The notes under the pieces: model-generated
Seen by the model: only the letters and a program-made list of their open reading frames with translations
The model's database searches: none
What the model was told of the DNA's origin: nothing
Shown: positions 1 to 8,462 of the stretch, piece after piece
Position numbering within the stretch: position 1 is the stretch's first letter
Layout of the letters: every line of letters starts with the position of its first letter
Program-made: the position numbers and the translations under genes
Assembly (NCBI RefSeq): GCF_900141755.1
Contig: NZ_LT670844.1
Location: 4,650,001-4,714,000, forward strand
Length of the DNA stretch: 64,000 nucleotides
Reading direction: 5' to 3'
From: Bradyrhizobium lablabi
GTDB taxonomy: Bacteria; Pseudomonadota; Alphaproteobacteria; Rhizobiales; Xanthobacteraceae

Positions 1-149
1 CAAGCCTGACCCCGCATCGCATCGCCCGATCGGGCCATCGCACCGATGGTCCTTTCGGGCGAAGCGGCGCGCGGCCGTTCCGGTCACACTGTCATCCATG
101 GCATCAACCGCCGCCCGGTCACGGTCGGCGGCGCAAACTGGAGGATGAC

Positions 150-653
150 ATGCGCAAGATCACTAAGATGATTGCTGCAGCGGTAATGGCCACGAGCCTC
201 TACGCCTTGATAGTCCTCGCGCGGCCGGCGTTGGGGGAAGATGCCGGTAGCCAGGCAGCCTATCGCGACATCCAGCAGACCCTGGGCCTGGTTCCGACCT
301 TCTTCAAATTATTCCCGGAAAGCGGCATCGCCGGCGCCTGGGCCGAGTTCAAATCTGTTCAGCTCAATCCAAAAACAAAACTCGACAGCAAGACCAAGGA
401 ATTGATCGGGCTTGCCGTGGCCGCGCAAATTCCATGTCATTATTGCGTCTACTTTCACACCTCGGCCGCCAAGGCCAATGGCGCGACTGACGAGGAAATC
501 CGCGAGGCCGTCGCGATGGCGGCGATCTCGCGGCACTGGAGCACGGTGCTGAACGGCATGCAGGTCGATTACGATACGTTCCGGAAGGAGACCGATACGG
601 TGATGAAACTGGCCAGCGAAAAAACCGGCACTTCCGGCAAGGCCGCGCAATAG
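150..653 (+). CDS. Secreted carboxymuconolactone decarboxylase/AhpD-like protein
   Basis: 167 aa. Residues 1-29 look like a signal peptide (basic start, hydrophobic stretch, ALG cleavage-like site), so the protein is probably periplasmic. The rest matches the CMD/AhpD helical fold: a CHYC (CxxC) motif near residue 95 followed by a histidine a few residues on, then the family pattern ATDEEIREAVAMAA. In AhpD-like proteins this Cys-His centre is a thiol peroxidase-type redox site. The ATG is preceded by GGAGGATGAC, a strong ribosome site. The following gene is 75 bp downstream on the same strand, with a hairpin between them. A CxxC-type CMD protein with an export signal is less common than the cytoplasmic form. 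The substrate cannot be inferred. Confidence 0.85.
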   Translation: MRKITKMIAAAVMATSLYALIVLARPALGEDAGSQAAYRDIQQTLGLVPTFFKLFPESGIAGAWAEFKSVQLNPKTKLDSKTKELIGLAVAAQIPCHYCVYFHTSAAKANGATDEEIREAVAMAAISRHWSTVLNGMQVDYDTFRKETDTVMKLASEKTGTSGKAAQ

Positions 654-669
654 CGTTGATATATCATCT

Positions 670-698
670 GGTCCCGTCACGACTTTCGTGGCGGGACC
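670..698 (+). terminator. Intergenic hairpin, no U-tract
   Basis: A 12-bp stem with one G-T wobble (GGTCCCGTCACG / CGTGGCGGGACC) and a 5-nt loop lies 17 bp after the CMD stop codon. No run of T follows, so it is more likely an attenuating or mRNA-stabilising hairpin, or a weak terminator, than a classical intrinsic terminator. Confidence 0.4.
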
Positions 699-728
699 GT
701 CCAAACAGGATCGCTCCAGGAGGACGTC

Positions 729-1091
729 ATGGTTGCAAAGGTGAATGGGTCGGTGGGCGCGGCGATCAAATACGCCATCGAAGCCCGCGACTCCCGGATG
801 CTGTCAAAACTCTATGCCGACGACGCCACGCTGCGGGTGATCGACCACAACAATCCGCCGAGCAAGCCGCGCGAAGTGCGGGGCCGCAACGCCATCACCA
901 CCTTCTGGGACGACATCTGCAGCCGCGCGATGACCCATCAGATCGACGTCAACGCCACCGAGGGCGATCGGCTGACGTTCAGCCAGAGCTGCGCCTATCC
1001 CGGCGGCGCCAAGGTGTTCTGCGTGGCGCTGGTCGAACTCGCCGGAGGCAAGATCGTACGCCAGACCATGGTACAGGCCTGGGACGAATGA
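729..1091 (+). CDS. NTF2-like (SnoaL/DUF4440-type) family protein
   Basis: 120 aa. Size and pattern fit the cone-shaped alpha+beta NTF2 fold: an N-terminal helix (IKYAIEARDSRMLSKLYADDATLRVID), a central LRVIDHNNPPSKPREVRGRNAI-type segment and a beta-rich C-terminus ending in VQAWDE. Proteins of this fold are small isomerases, dehydratases or ligand binders, and the reaction cannot be named from sequence. The start is well supported by CAGGAGGACGTC before the ATG. It may be co-transcribed with the secreted CMD protein upstream. Confidence 0.75.
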   Translation: MVAKVNGSVGAAIKYAIEARDSRMLSKLYADDATLRVIDHNNPPSKPREVRGRNAITTFWDDICSRAMTHQIDVNATEGDRLTFSQSCAYPGGAKVFCVALVELAGGKIVRQTMVQAWDE

Positions 1092-1161
1092 TCGTGGCGG
1101 CATCAATGCCCGGCCGCCGTTCGTAACGCGTCAATGGCTGGCCGCGCTCTTGCTGGCCGCG

Positions 1162-1686
1162 CTAGATTGGTTCGCAGGATGTCCGGACGGTGCGTGGACG
1201 CGCGCAATATGCTAGTCCGCCCAGCGGATTAGAAAATGTATATTGGCGTTTGCCGGGGTTGAGCCGGTGGCTTATTTTCAAGACGCAAGTCTTCCCGGTC
1301 ACATACAGATCGGCGATCACGCTGTTGTTCGGATAATACCGGATGGCCTGAAGGTGACGCCTGCCGGCCACGCGCAATGAGGCTGAACCATACTCCGCCT
1401 CGACAGGTTTGCTTCCGAGGGTCGTAGCATAGTGCTCTTGCTTGACGGCGATTCCCAGGGCGATACCGGTGACGTCCAAGGAAGCACGGCGATCGGCATT
1501 TAGAGTGCCGACGCCCTCGACGCGGACGGCGAAGTCCCGAACCAGTGGCTTTTCGCAATCGGCAATTCCGTCATAGCCAAACTTGGCGTGCATGATCGCA
1601 TTCTGCGCAAAACAAGAAATGGGCGAAACCATCAGCCCGACAACAAGGACGATGCAGGATGTGCAGGTTAATTTTGTCCGCCCCAT
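1162..1686 (-). CDS. Secreted hypothetical protein
   Basis: 174 aa from the ATG at 1686, chosen because AGGGAGGG lies just upstream and the protein then begins with a good signal peptide (MGRTKLTC, a hydrophobic stretch to about residue 26, cleavage near FAQ). A longer reading to 1749 adds residues with no ribosome site. The mature part is beta-rich, with several cysteines that could form disulfides in the periplasm. I do not recognise a family. It lies convergent to the NTF2-like gene and downstream of the acyl-CoA synthetase gene. Its AT-rich 5' end differs somewhat from its neighbours. Confidence 0.6.
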   Translation of the reverse strand: MGRTKLTCTSCIVLVVGLMVSPISCFAQNAIMHAKFGYDGIADCEKPLVRDFAVRVEGVGTLNADRRASLDVTGIALGIAVKQEHYATTLGSKPVEAEYGSASLRVAGRRHLQAIRYYPNNSVIADLYVTGKTCVLKISHRLNPGKRQYTFSNPLGGLAYCARPRTVRTSCEPI

Positions 1687-1937
1687 CGCCAATCCCTCCC
1701 TGAAAAAAATTTTGTTCAAACATTGCCCGTGGGCGTCATGCAAAATCACGCGCCGATGCAGAAAAAAGACGGTCGCAATTAACCGCTAAAACGCTCCATG
1801 ACAAAGCCGGGCACGAAAACCTACCGCCGGGTCATTGTCGGCGCAAGGTATCCCGCGCCTTGCGATTTCGGTGGCCGGCGGTATCGGTTCGCTGAGCGAC
1901 CACAACTCCGCGTCCGGCCAATCGCCTCGAGCCGGCA

Positions 1938-4148
1938 TCAATGGCCGGCCGCGCTCTTGGCGGCGGCGTTGTTGAGCACGATCAGGGCATCGACGGCGAC
2001 GCCGGTTTTGGCATTGATCAGGAACGGGTTGACGTCGATCGAGGCGATGCGCTGGCCTGCGTCCGCCATCAAATTGGACAGCCCGACCAGCGCCTTCACG
2101 GCGGACGCCTCGTGCAGCGCCGGCTTGCCGCGATAGCCTTTCAATTTCACGCCGGCCTTGGTCCGGCCGATCAGTTGTTTGGCTTCGGCTTCGTCGAGCG
2201 GTGCGCCGGCGAGCGCGACATCCTTCATCAGTTCGATATCGACGCCGCCGGTGCCGAACAGCACCACCGGCCCCATCTCGGCATCGAGCGCGCTGCCGAC
2301 CACGAGCTCGAGCTCGGCCTTGACCTGCTGTGCGATCAGGATGCCCTCGAGTTTTGGTTTGCCCTTCAGTTTCTTCACCCGTGCGGTGATGTCGTTGAAG
2401 GCCTTTTTCACCTCGGCTAAACTGTTGAGGTTCAGCACCACGCCGCCGATGTCGGATTTGTGCAGGATCTCCGCGCTGACCACCTTGGCGACAACCGGAA
2501 AGCCGATTTTCTTGGCGATCTTCACGGCGTCGGCGGCGGTCTGCGCGATCTCTTCCTTCGAGACTGGAATGCCGTAGGCCTTCAATAATTTTTTCGAGGC
2601 GACTTCATCGAGCGCCGCGCCATTGGCGTTCTTCAACACCTTCTCCAGCGTCGCGCGCGCGGAAGCGCTTGAGCTCGATACGATCTCCGGCACCACCTTG
2701 CGCAGCGAGGCATATTCGATCAGCGCCTTGATCGCGCCCACCGCCCGGTCCATGCCCTGCATGACGGCGATGTGCGGCAGCGATTTGCGTAAGGCTTTGG
2801 TGAATTCGGTGAACCCGATCGACATCGCGCTGATATAGACCACGGGCTTACTGGCCGCCGCCGCCATCTCGTTGACGATGCGCAAATTCTTTTCGCGCAG
2901 TTCGTGCGGCGCCTTCGGCAATTCGGCGTCGATGATGACGATGTCGGTGTCGGGATCGTCGATCATGATCTTGATCGACTGCATGTAGACGGAGGGATCG
3001 ACCACGGCGGCGAATCCCGCATCGAGCGGATTGCCGACGATGGAGCCGGGGCCCAGCATCTTTGCAAGCTTTTCACTCGCATTCTGGCTCAGCGGCGCAA
3101 AGTTCAGGCCGGCCTTAAAGAACGCGTCGATCAAAAGACCACGCTTGCCGCCCGACAGGGTGACCGCGGCGAGGCGATTGCCCTTGGGCGGATCGGCATG
3201 GACAAAGCACTCGGTGGTCTCGATCAGCTCGTCGAGACCACCGACGCGGATCACGCCTTCGCGGGTCGAGATGGCGTCAAAGGTCTCGATCGAGCCGGCC
3301 AGCGCACCGGTATGGGCCATCGCCGCGGCGCGGCCGCCCTCGGAGGCGCCGAGCTTTAAGGCAATCACGGGCTTCCCCGCCGCGCGCGCGGCCTTGCAGG
3401 CGTCGCGGAATCCCTTAGTGTTGCGCACGCCCTCGAGATAAACCACGATCACGCGGACCTGAGGATCGGCCGCGAAATAGCTCATCAAATCCGGCGTCTC
3501 GAGGCCGGCCTCGTTACCGGTCGTGACCATGTAGCCGACGCCGACGCCGCGATCTTCCAGCGCTTGCCGAATCGCCATCACGATCGCGCCGGACTGGCCG
3601 GCGATTGCGACCGGACCTGCCTCCATCGTAACGATGCGGTCGTCGATATTGGTGAACAGCTTCTCGCCGGCGCTCAAATTGCCGAGACAATTCGGGCCGG
3701 TGACCGCAAGCCCGGTCTCGCGGATCACTTGCTGCAATTGGCCGGCGAGCTTCTGGCTCTCGTCATCCTGCAATTCGCTGAAGCCCGAGGTGACGATGGT
3801 AGCCGAGCGGGCGCCGGCGGCGGCTGCGTCGCGAATGACCTGCACGGCAAAACGCGCCGGCACCAGCACCAGCACGTGATCGGGCTTGTCCGGCAGGCTT
3901 GCAAAATCCTTGTAGCAGGGCACGCCCCAGATGGTTTCGCGCTTGGCGTTGACGGGATAAAGCCCGCCTTCGTATTGGTATTTGATTAGATTGTTCCAGA
4001 TGCGCTCGGCATAGTTGCCCGGCTTGTCGGTCGCACCCACCAGCACGATGTTGCGCGGATGCAGCATCGCATGAATGCTTTTGACGATGCGGCTTGCGTC
4101 AGGCGAGGGGGACCATTGGCCGATCGCAGTGTTTGTCCGAGCTTCCAT
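1938..4148 (-). CDS. Acyl-CoA synthetase (NDP-forming), acetate-CoA ligase family
   Basis: 736 aa. Order of parts: CoA-binding Rossmann domain (about 25-125, with LVGATDKPGN), two succinyl-CoA-ligase-like flavodoxin domains (GQSGAIVMA near 185; the AMAHTGALAG segment places the expected phospho-histidine near 279), and a C-terminal ATP-grasp domain (about 510-730, with FPVVAKVVSAEILHKSDIGG). This fused alpha-beta layout is that of ADP-forming acetyl/acyl-CoA synthetases, which interconvert acyl-CoA + NDP + Pi with acid + CoA + NTP. The ATG at 4148 has GAGGG at good spacing; an ATG at 4163 has a poorer site. Acyl specificity is unknown. Confidence 0.9.
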   Translation of the reverse strand: MEARTNTAIGQWSPSPDASRIVKSIHAMLHPRNIVLVGATDKPGNYAERIWNNLIKYQYEGGLYPVNAKRETIWGVPCYKDFASLPDKPDHVLVLVPARFAVQVIRDAAAAGARSATIVTSGFSELQDDESQKLAGQLQQVIRETGLAVTGPNCLGNLSAGEKLFTNIDDRIVTMEAGPVAIAGQSGAIVMAIRQALEDRGVGVGYMVTTGNEAGLETPDLMSYFAADPQVRVIVVYLEGVRNTKGFRDACKAARAAGKPVIALKLGASEGGRAAAMAHTGALAGSIETFDAISTREGVIRVGGLDELIETTECFVHADPPKGNRLAAVTLSGGKRGLLIDAFFKAGLNFAPLSQNASEKLAKMLGPGSIVGNPLDAGFAAVVDPSVYMQSIKIMIDDPDTDIVIIDAELPKAPHELREKNLRIVNEMAAAASKPVVYISAMSIGFTEFTKALRKSLPHIAVMQGMDRAVGAIKALIEYASLRKVVPEIVSSSSASARATLEKVLKNANGAALDEVASKKLLKAYGIPVSKEEIAQTAADAVKIAKKIGFPVVAKVVSAEILHKSDIGGVVLNLNSLAEVKKAFNDITARVKKLKGKPKLEGILIAQQVKAELELVVGSALDAEMGPVVLFGTGGVDIELMKDVALAGAPLDEAEAKQLIGRTKAGVKLKGYRGKPALHEASAVKALVGLSNLMADAGQRIASIDVNPFLINAKTGVAVDALIVLNNAAAKSAAGH

Positions 4149-4295
4149 AGGCGTAACCCTCATCTTCTTTTTTTCCCGGAACTGAACGATCCAACCGAGA
4201 TCGCCAATCCCTGCGACTTTTCAATTCTTATTATGGGGAGTTGAGAGACGTGGCAACTCGCGCGGCCGAATGTCCGCCCCGCGGGATATCTGCGC

Positions 4296-5012
4296 TTACC
4301 AGGCCGGCCGCGGCCGCGATGGCGAGGCGATGCCGGCGAGCAGGACGGCGAGGATGCCGGTGAGGAAAATACCGTCGAAAGTCCCCGCGCCGCCGATCGA
4401 GGCGACCGGCGCGCCGAGGTCGTTGATCTTGTCGAGATTGAGAAGATCGGCGCCGATCAGCGTCCCCATCGACCCGCCGATATAGGCGAGCGGGGCTGCA
4501 TATTCGCGGGACAGGATAAGTGCAGTGATTGCCGTGGTCACGACAGGCACAAATACCGGTACCGCAATGCCAACCCCCGGCACTGGCGTGGCCATCGAAT
4601 GGATCACAAAGGCAATCACGGCGGTCGCGATCGCCGCCTTGAGCCATAACTGATATCGAAGGACAAGATAGGTCGACATGATGGTCGGAATGACCGCTCC
4701 GCCGACATTCACGGCGAGAACCGTACCGGGCCATGAGGTGACGTAAGGCACGACATAGCGCATGCCGTAGAAATCAACGATCTGTCCCGACATCGCCTGC
4801 TTCCCCGGCAGCACCGTGATCGGAATATTGAAGTAGCTGCCGATCAGCGAGCCGAACAACAAAAACAGCGCGGCGCCCGGACCGATCCCGAGCCGCATAT
4901 AGGCATATCGGAGAATGCGAAGCTGGATCAGGATGATCAGCCCCAGGAACAGGATCACCAGGATCGAGAAAAATCCCGGCGTCAGCGGCAAATAGTGAAC
5001 CTGGGAATCCAT
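4296..5012 (-). CDS. DUF1614 family integral membrane protein
   Basis: 238 aa, about 7 hydrophobic segments. The N-terminus (HYLPLTPGFF, then a long hydrophobic helix, RYAYMRLGIGPGAALFLLFGSLIGSYFNIPI) is characteristic of the DUF1614 family found in bacteria and archaea. The function of the family is not established. The conserved small-residue helices (GGAVIPT, GVGIAVPVFVPV, GGSMGTLIGAD) suggest a channel-like or transporter fold. It sits between the sortase gene and the acyl-CoA synthetase gene on the same strand, separated by 167 and 147 bp, so co-transcription is possible but not required. Confidence 0.8.
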   Translation of the reverse strand: MDSQVHYLPLTPGFFSILVILFLGLIILIQLRILRYAYMRLGIGPGAALFLLFGSLIGSYFNIPITVLPGKQAMSGQIVDFYGMRYVVPYVTSWPGTVLAVNVGGAVIPTIMSTYLVLRYQLWLKAAIATAVIAFVIHSMATPVPGVGIAVPVFVPVVTTAITALILSREYAAPLAYIGGSMGTLIGADLLNLDKINDLGAPVASIGGAGTFDGIFLTGILAVLLAGIASPSRPRPAW

Positions 5013-5179
5013 GGTTTTGGTGGCTCAGTCTCGGTTGGCTCGCTGTACTTCCGACTACCGGGTGAGGTATTTATTTCCCACGGCGCGGCAAGGGTGAATC
5101 TGAGCATCAATTTGGGCACGAATCCGTGTGCACGCACCTGCGTTAACGTCCGGCCGATCATTCCGCGAGAGCATCCGGT

Positions 5180-5788
5180 TCAAGGAACTGCCTGCGAGGA
5201 GCCATTCGGCAGATGTTCCTCGCCTGCGCCGCGAGGCCCTATCATGGTGGCATGCAGAACATAGCGTTCCGGCCCCGGCGTCACCGCATCGAACGGCCAG
5301 CAGGTCGACAGCACCAATTCGTACCCGGCGGTGAAGGGGTCGATGCCCGAGTCATCGAACCGCACCACCGACGTGCGGTCGGCGCGATAGCGAAACGCGT
5401 GGCCGTCGCTTCGTGTGACGACGATCTCATCGCCGATGGCGACGTCCTTCAGGAAACGGAAATGCGTATCGCGATGTGCGGAGTAGACCGCCACGCCACG
5501 CTCCCCGGCATCGGGCGTGAGCTCGACGTGGCCGGGCCCGAAGGCCAGCGCCTGGCCGCTGCTTCCCGCCAGCACGATCGCGCTGGCATCAAGCCTTTTC
5601 ACTTCGATGCGCGCCACCGGCCAGGTATCCGCCCATGACCAGGGTTTTACGAGATGGCGGCTTGCGATGGTCTCGGCAAAGGCCCGCTGCAGCAGAACTT
5701 GTGCGAGCAAGGCCTTGGCGTGGATGTAGGTGCCCTGGCCGAGCAGCGCGAGGCCGGTGAGGGCGAGGGCGGCTGCAAGACGAGTCAT
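5180..5788 (-). CDS. Class GN (Gram-negative) sortase
   Basis: 202 aa from the ATG at 5788, preceded by GGAAAGGATAACA. A longer reading would run into a dispersed repeat, so I reject it. It has a single N-terminal membrane anchor (about 4-20), then the sortase beta-barrel. The predicted catalytic residues are all present: His105 (YSAHRD), Cys163 (LSTCWPF) and Arg175 (PERYVL). Sortases cleave an LPxTG-like motif near the C-terminus of a secreted protein by transpeptidation. Its only evident substrate is the VIT/VWA protein encoded immediately upstream (6002-8275), a pairing known for Gram-negative dedicated sortases. It probably acts at the periplasmic face of the inner membrane; the acceptor nucleophile is unknown. 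Confidence 0.9.
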   Translation of the reverse strand: MTRLAAALALTGLALLGQGTYIHAKALLAQVLLQRAFAETIASRHLVKPWSWADTWPVARIEVKRLDASAIVLAGSSGQALAFGPGHVELTPDAGERGVAVYSAHRDTHFRFLKDVAIGDEIVVTRSDGHAFRYRADRTSVVRFDDSGIDPFTAGYELVLSTCWPFDAVTPGPERYVLHATMIGPRGAGEEHLPNGSSQAVP

Positions 5789-5800
5789 TGTTATCCTTTC

Positions 5801-5916
5801 CGTCATTGCGAGCGAAGCGAAGCAATCCACCGCCGTCATTCCGGGACGATGCGAAGCATCGAACCCGGAATCTCGAGATTCCGGGTTCGCGTCTTCGACG
5901 CGCCCCGGAATGACGG
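5801..5916. repeat. Composite palindromic intergenic repeat
   Basis: A half copy of the cgtcattgcgagcgaagcga... element (5801-5833) is followed by a complete cgtcattccggg...cccggaatgacg element (5834-5916). At its heart is a perfect 28-bp palindrome at 5861-5888, each half being GAACCCGGAATCTC. It lies between the VIT/VWA gene and the sortase gene, so it would be transcribed within that unit. Related copies occur at 47853-47956 and 61827-61862. Confidence 0.85.
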
Positions 5917-6001
5917 GTAAGAGAGCCGCGCGCGCGGCCCTGGGCGGAGGCCGCGCGCGCTTCTAAGGAGGAGTGGGGACGGCTCCTCCTTTCATCCGGC
6001 G

Positions 6002-8275
6002 TCAACGCACAAAGATCTGACGCCGGTTGAACAGGAACAACATCAGGCTGAGCAGGAGCAGGATCGAGCCGGTGATCATCTTCAATTCGGCATCGGTCGC
6101 CGTCTTCGGCAGCGTGATCGTGGCGGGATTTTCGGCGACAACGGGAAGCGCGCGTTTTGCGGAGGCGAGGTGCACGCGCGGGTCGCCGGCGCGCCGCTCG
6201 CTTTTTGGTGCCAGCGGATGCAGCCGCTCGCCGAACACTTTTTCAAAGTCCCAGCCCGCCGGCAGGTTGAGCGGCAATTCGCTAAGCTTGAGCGGCTCGC
6301 CGTTAGGCCGGCTCGGCGTCTTGTCGACAGCGATCAGGCTGGTCAGGCGGGTGACGAGCTGATGCTCGAGCGCCAAGGCCAGGATGGTCTTGTCGGCATC
6401 TTCGGGCGCGGCTTGCCGCATGGTGCGGGCAATCTCGGCATCGTCGATCTTGCGCCGCGCCCACAGTTTTGACAGCCCCTTGCCTTCGGCGGCGTTCTTG
6501 ACCGGCAGCGTCACCACCCAGGGCCGGTCGCCGATGCGGCCCTTGATCTCGATCGAGCCTGAGAGCTTGTCGAGTTTTGCTGCGAGCACCAAGGGCTCGT
6601 CGCGATAAAGGTCGGGGATCGCCGCCGGCGTCAAATCGGCGGTGGCATCGGAGAATTTTGCGGTGAGGCCGGTGACCGCCGGATTTTCGAGTTTTGCGAA
6701 CAGGCCACGCATCCGCTCCTCGACCTGCTCGACCGAGCCGATATGGGTAAAGGTTCCGCGGCCGAGTTCGGCGGCGCGCGTCATCAGGAACGTGTTCGGC
6801 GCCGAGCCGATGCCGACCATGAACACGCGCGAGCGGCCGCGCATCGCAGTGATGGTGTCGAACAATTGCTGCTCGTTGCCGATCGCGCCGTCGGTCAGGA
6901 ACACCACCTGGCGGACGTAGTTTGCGTCGCTGGTCGCCTTATCGGTCAGCGCGGCGCGCATCGCCGGCACCATCTCGGTGCCGCCATTGGCCTGCAACGC
7001 GTCGACGAACGAGGTGGCGCGGCGAAGATGCTCGACGTCGGCCGGCACGGAGCTACCGAACAGCACGTCCATGGTGTCATCGAAGCGGATCACATTGAAG
7101 CGGTCGTTGGGCTGCAGGCGGCCGAGCGCATAAATCAGGCTCGCCTTGGCCTGGATGATCGAGGTGCCGCCCATCGAGCCGGAATTGTCGATCACGAAAA
7201 CCACTTCGCGCGGCAACGGCTTCTGCTCGGCCTGCTCGACCGAAGGCGGCGTGACGAAGGCGAGCAGATAGTCGGCATTACCGACATGCTCGCGGAACAG
7301 CCCGACCGACGGCGCCTTTTCGATCGCCGGTTTCCAGGTCAGTTCAAAATCGCGATCCGCCGGCACCGCGCCGTCGGCGAGCTTGATGACGCGCGTCGCG
7401 TCGTCGGGGCTTTCGATTTTGACCTGATGAAAATGCGATTTCACTTCGCCCAGCGGAAAGCCGGACTGCAGGCGCACCGTGATGCTGGTCGGATTGATCG
7501 GCTCGTTTTGCGCGGGGTCCAAAACCCTGGGCGAGATGCGGTCGCGGTCCGGCACCGGATCGGACGAGGTCGCGCCCCAGCCGCCGCCGTCGGGCCGAAA
7601 CTCGACGCTCTGCACGACGGGTGCGGGATTATAACGCGGGCCGACCACCATCGGCACGCGCAGCGAGAACTCGTTGCCCGACTGCGCCACCGGCTCCTGA
7701 TATTCGATCTGCACCAGCACCGTTTCGCCGGGGCCGATATTGGCAACCGAATTGGTAAAAATGTTCGGCCGCTCCTGTTCGGTCAGCGCGGCCTTTTGTC
7801 CGCTCGCGCGGGCCTGCTCGTAGATGGCGCGCGCCTGTTGCCGCTCCTTGATCTCGCCGACCACGACGCGGTCGCCGACCACCATCTTGAGCGTGTCGAC
7901 CGCGCCGCCGGATGGCAGCGGATAGACGTAGGTCGCCTCCACAAAATTTTGCGTCGGGTTCTTGAAAATCTGCGTGACGCGGGCGCGCACGGTCGGGCCC
8001 GATACGGTGAGATCGACATCGATCCCGAGCCGTATCGCCTCGGTGGGGCCGCCACTATCGTTCTTCAGAAGCAGTGTACCGGAGCGCACGTCGGCGGGCC
8101 CGGCAAAAGCGAGCTTTTGACCTTGCGCCGACCACGCCGGCTCAAAACTCACAAATAATGCCGCAAATCCGACCAGGATTACGGCGGCGGCTTGCACCAT
8201 GAAGAACAGCGCGAGCCAGATCAGACGCGACAGGCCCGCGCGGCCGGCGGTCCTCATTTCATCGCAGGTGGACAT
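6002..8275 (-). CDS. Sortase target protein: VIT + von Willebrand A domains, LPKTA sorting signal
   Basis: 757 aa from the ATG at 8275 (AGGAG 8 nt upstream; a GTG at 8284 is too close to it). A long N-terminal hydrophobic signal (about 17-44, then PAWSAQ) is followed by a VIT domain (about 75-205), a linker with RYNPAP, a VWA domain from about 355 with an intact MIDAS start DNSGS (363-367), and a C-terminal tripartite sorting signal: LPKTA at 722-726, a hydrophobic helix, and a basic tail NRRQIFVR. The architecture matches the marine proteobacterial sortase target family. The product is probably an exported adhesin or matrix-binding protein anchored by the adjacent sortase. Confidence 0.9.
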   Translation of the reverse strand: MSTCDEMRTAGRAGLSRLIWLALFFMVQAAAVILVGFAALFVSFEPAWSAQGQKLAFAGPADVRSGTLLLKNDSGGPTEAIRLGIDVDLTVSGPTVRARVTQIFKNPTQNFVEATYVYPLPSGGAVDTLKMVVGDRVVVGEIKERQQARAIYEQARASGQKAALTEQERPNIFTNSVANIGPGETVLVQIEYQEPVAQSGNEFSLRVPMVVGPRYNPAPVVQSVEFRPDGGGWGATSSDPVPDRDRISPRVLDPAQNEPINPTSITVRLQSGFPLGEVKSHFHQVKIESPDDATRVIKLADGAVPADRDFELTWKPAIEKAPSVGLFREHVGNADYLLAFVTPPSVEQAEQKPLPREVVFVIDNSGSMGGTSIIQAKASLIYALGRLQPNDRFNVIRFDDTMDVLFGSSVPADVEHLRRATSFVDALQANGGTEMVPAMRAALTDKATSDANYVRQVVFLTDGAIGNEQQLFDTITAMRGRSRVFMVGIGSAPNTFLMTRAAELGRGTFTHIGSVEQVEERMRGLFAKLENPAVTGLTAKFSDATADLTPAAIPDLYRDEPLVLAAKLDKLSGSIEIKGRIGDRPWVVTLPVKNAAEGKGLSKLWARRKIDDAEIARTMRQAAPEDADKTILALALEHQLVTRLTSLIAVDKTPSRPNGEPLKLSELPLNLPAGWDFEKVFGERLHPLAPKSERRAGDPRVHLASAKRALPVVAENPATITLPKTATDAELKMITGSILLLLSLMLFLFNRRQIFVR

Positions 8276-8400
8276 TTCGAGCACTCCTGAGGGGTGATTT
8301 CATCGCCCAGAGTTGTGCGAGGAGGGCTGTCTTGGCGCGAGCAGAATGATCGGCCTTGTTCAGCCGCGCCCCGTTTTGGCGCGCCGCGGCGAAGGCTGTT

Positions 8401-8425
8401 TTGTGCGGCTTTGTGCTGAATTGTG
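8401..8425. promoter_or_regulatory. Three phased TTGTG direct repeats in divergent promoter region
   Basis: TTGTG occurs at 8401, 8411 and 8421, exactly 10 bp apart, so all copies face the same side of the helix. The block lies 38 bp before the Xre-type regulator start and about 125 bp before the divergent sortase-target gene. This is consistent with a binding site for the regulator. The assignment is inference from position and phasing. Confidence 0.4.
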
Positions 8426-8462
8426 TGTCTGCTAGGATGCCCGGCATGATGAGGGCAGGGCG

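Noticed and set aside
6743..8158. A long open frame (471 codons) on the plus strand across the VIT/VWA gene
   Set aside because: It is antisense to a well-supported gene, His/Arg/Ala-rich as expected from GC-rich shadow frames, and has no family features.
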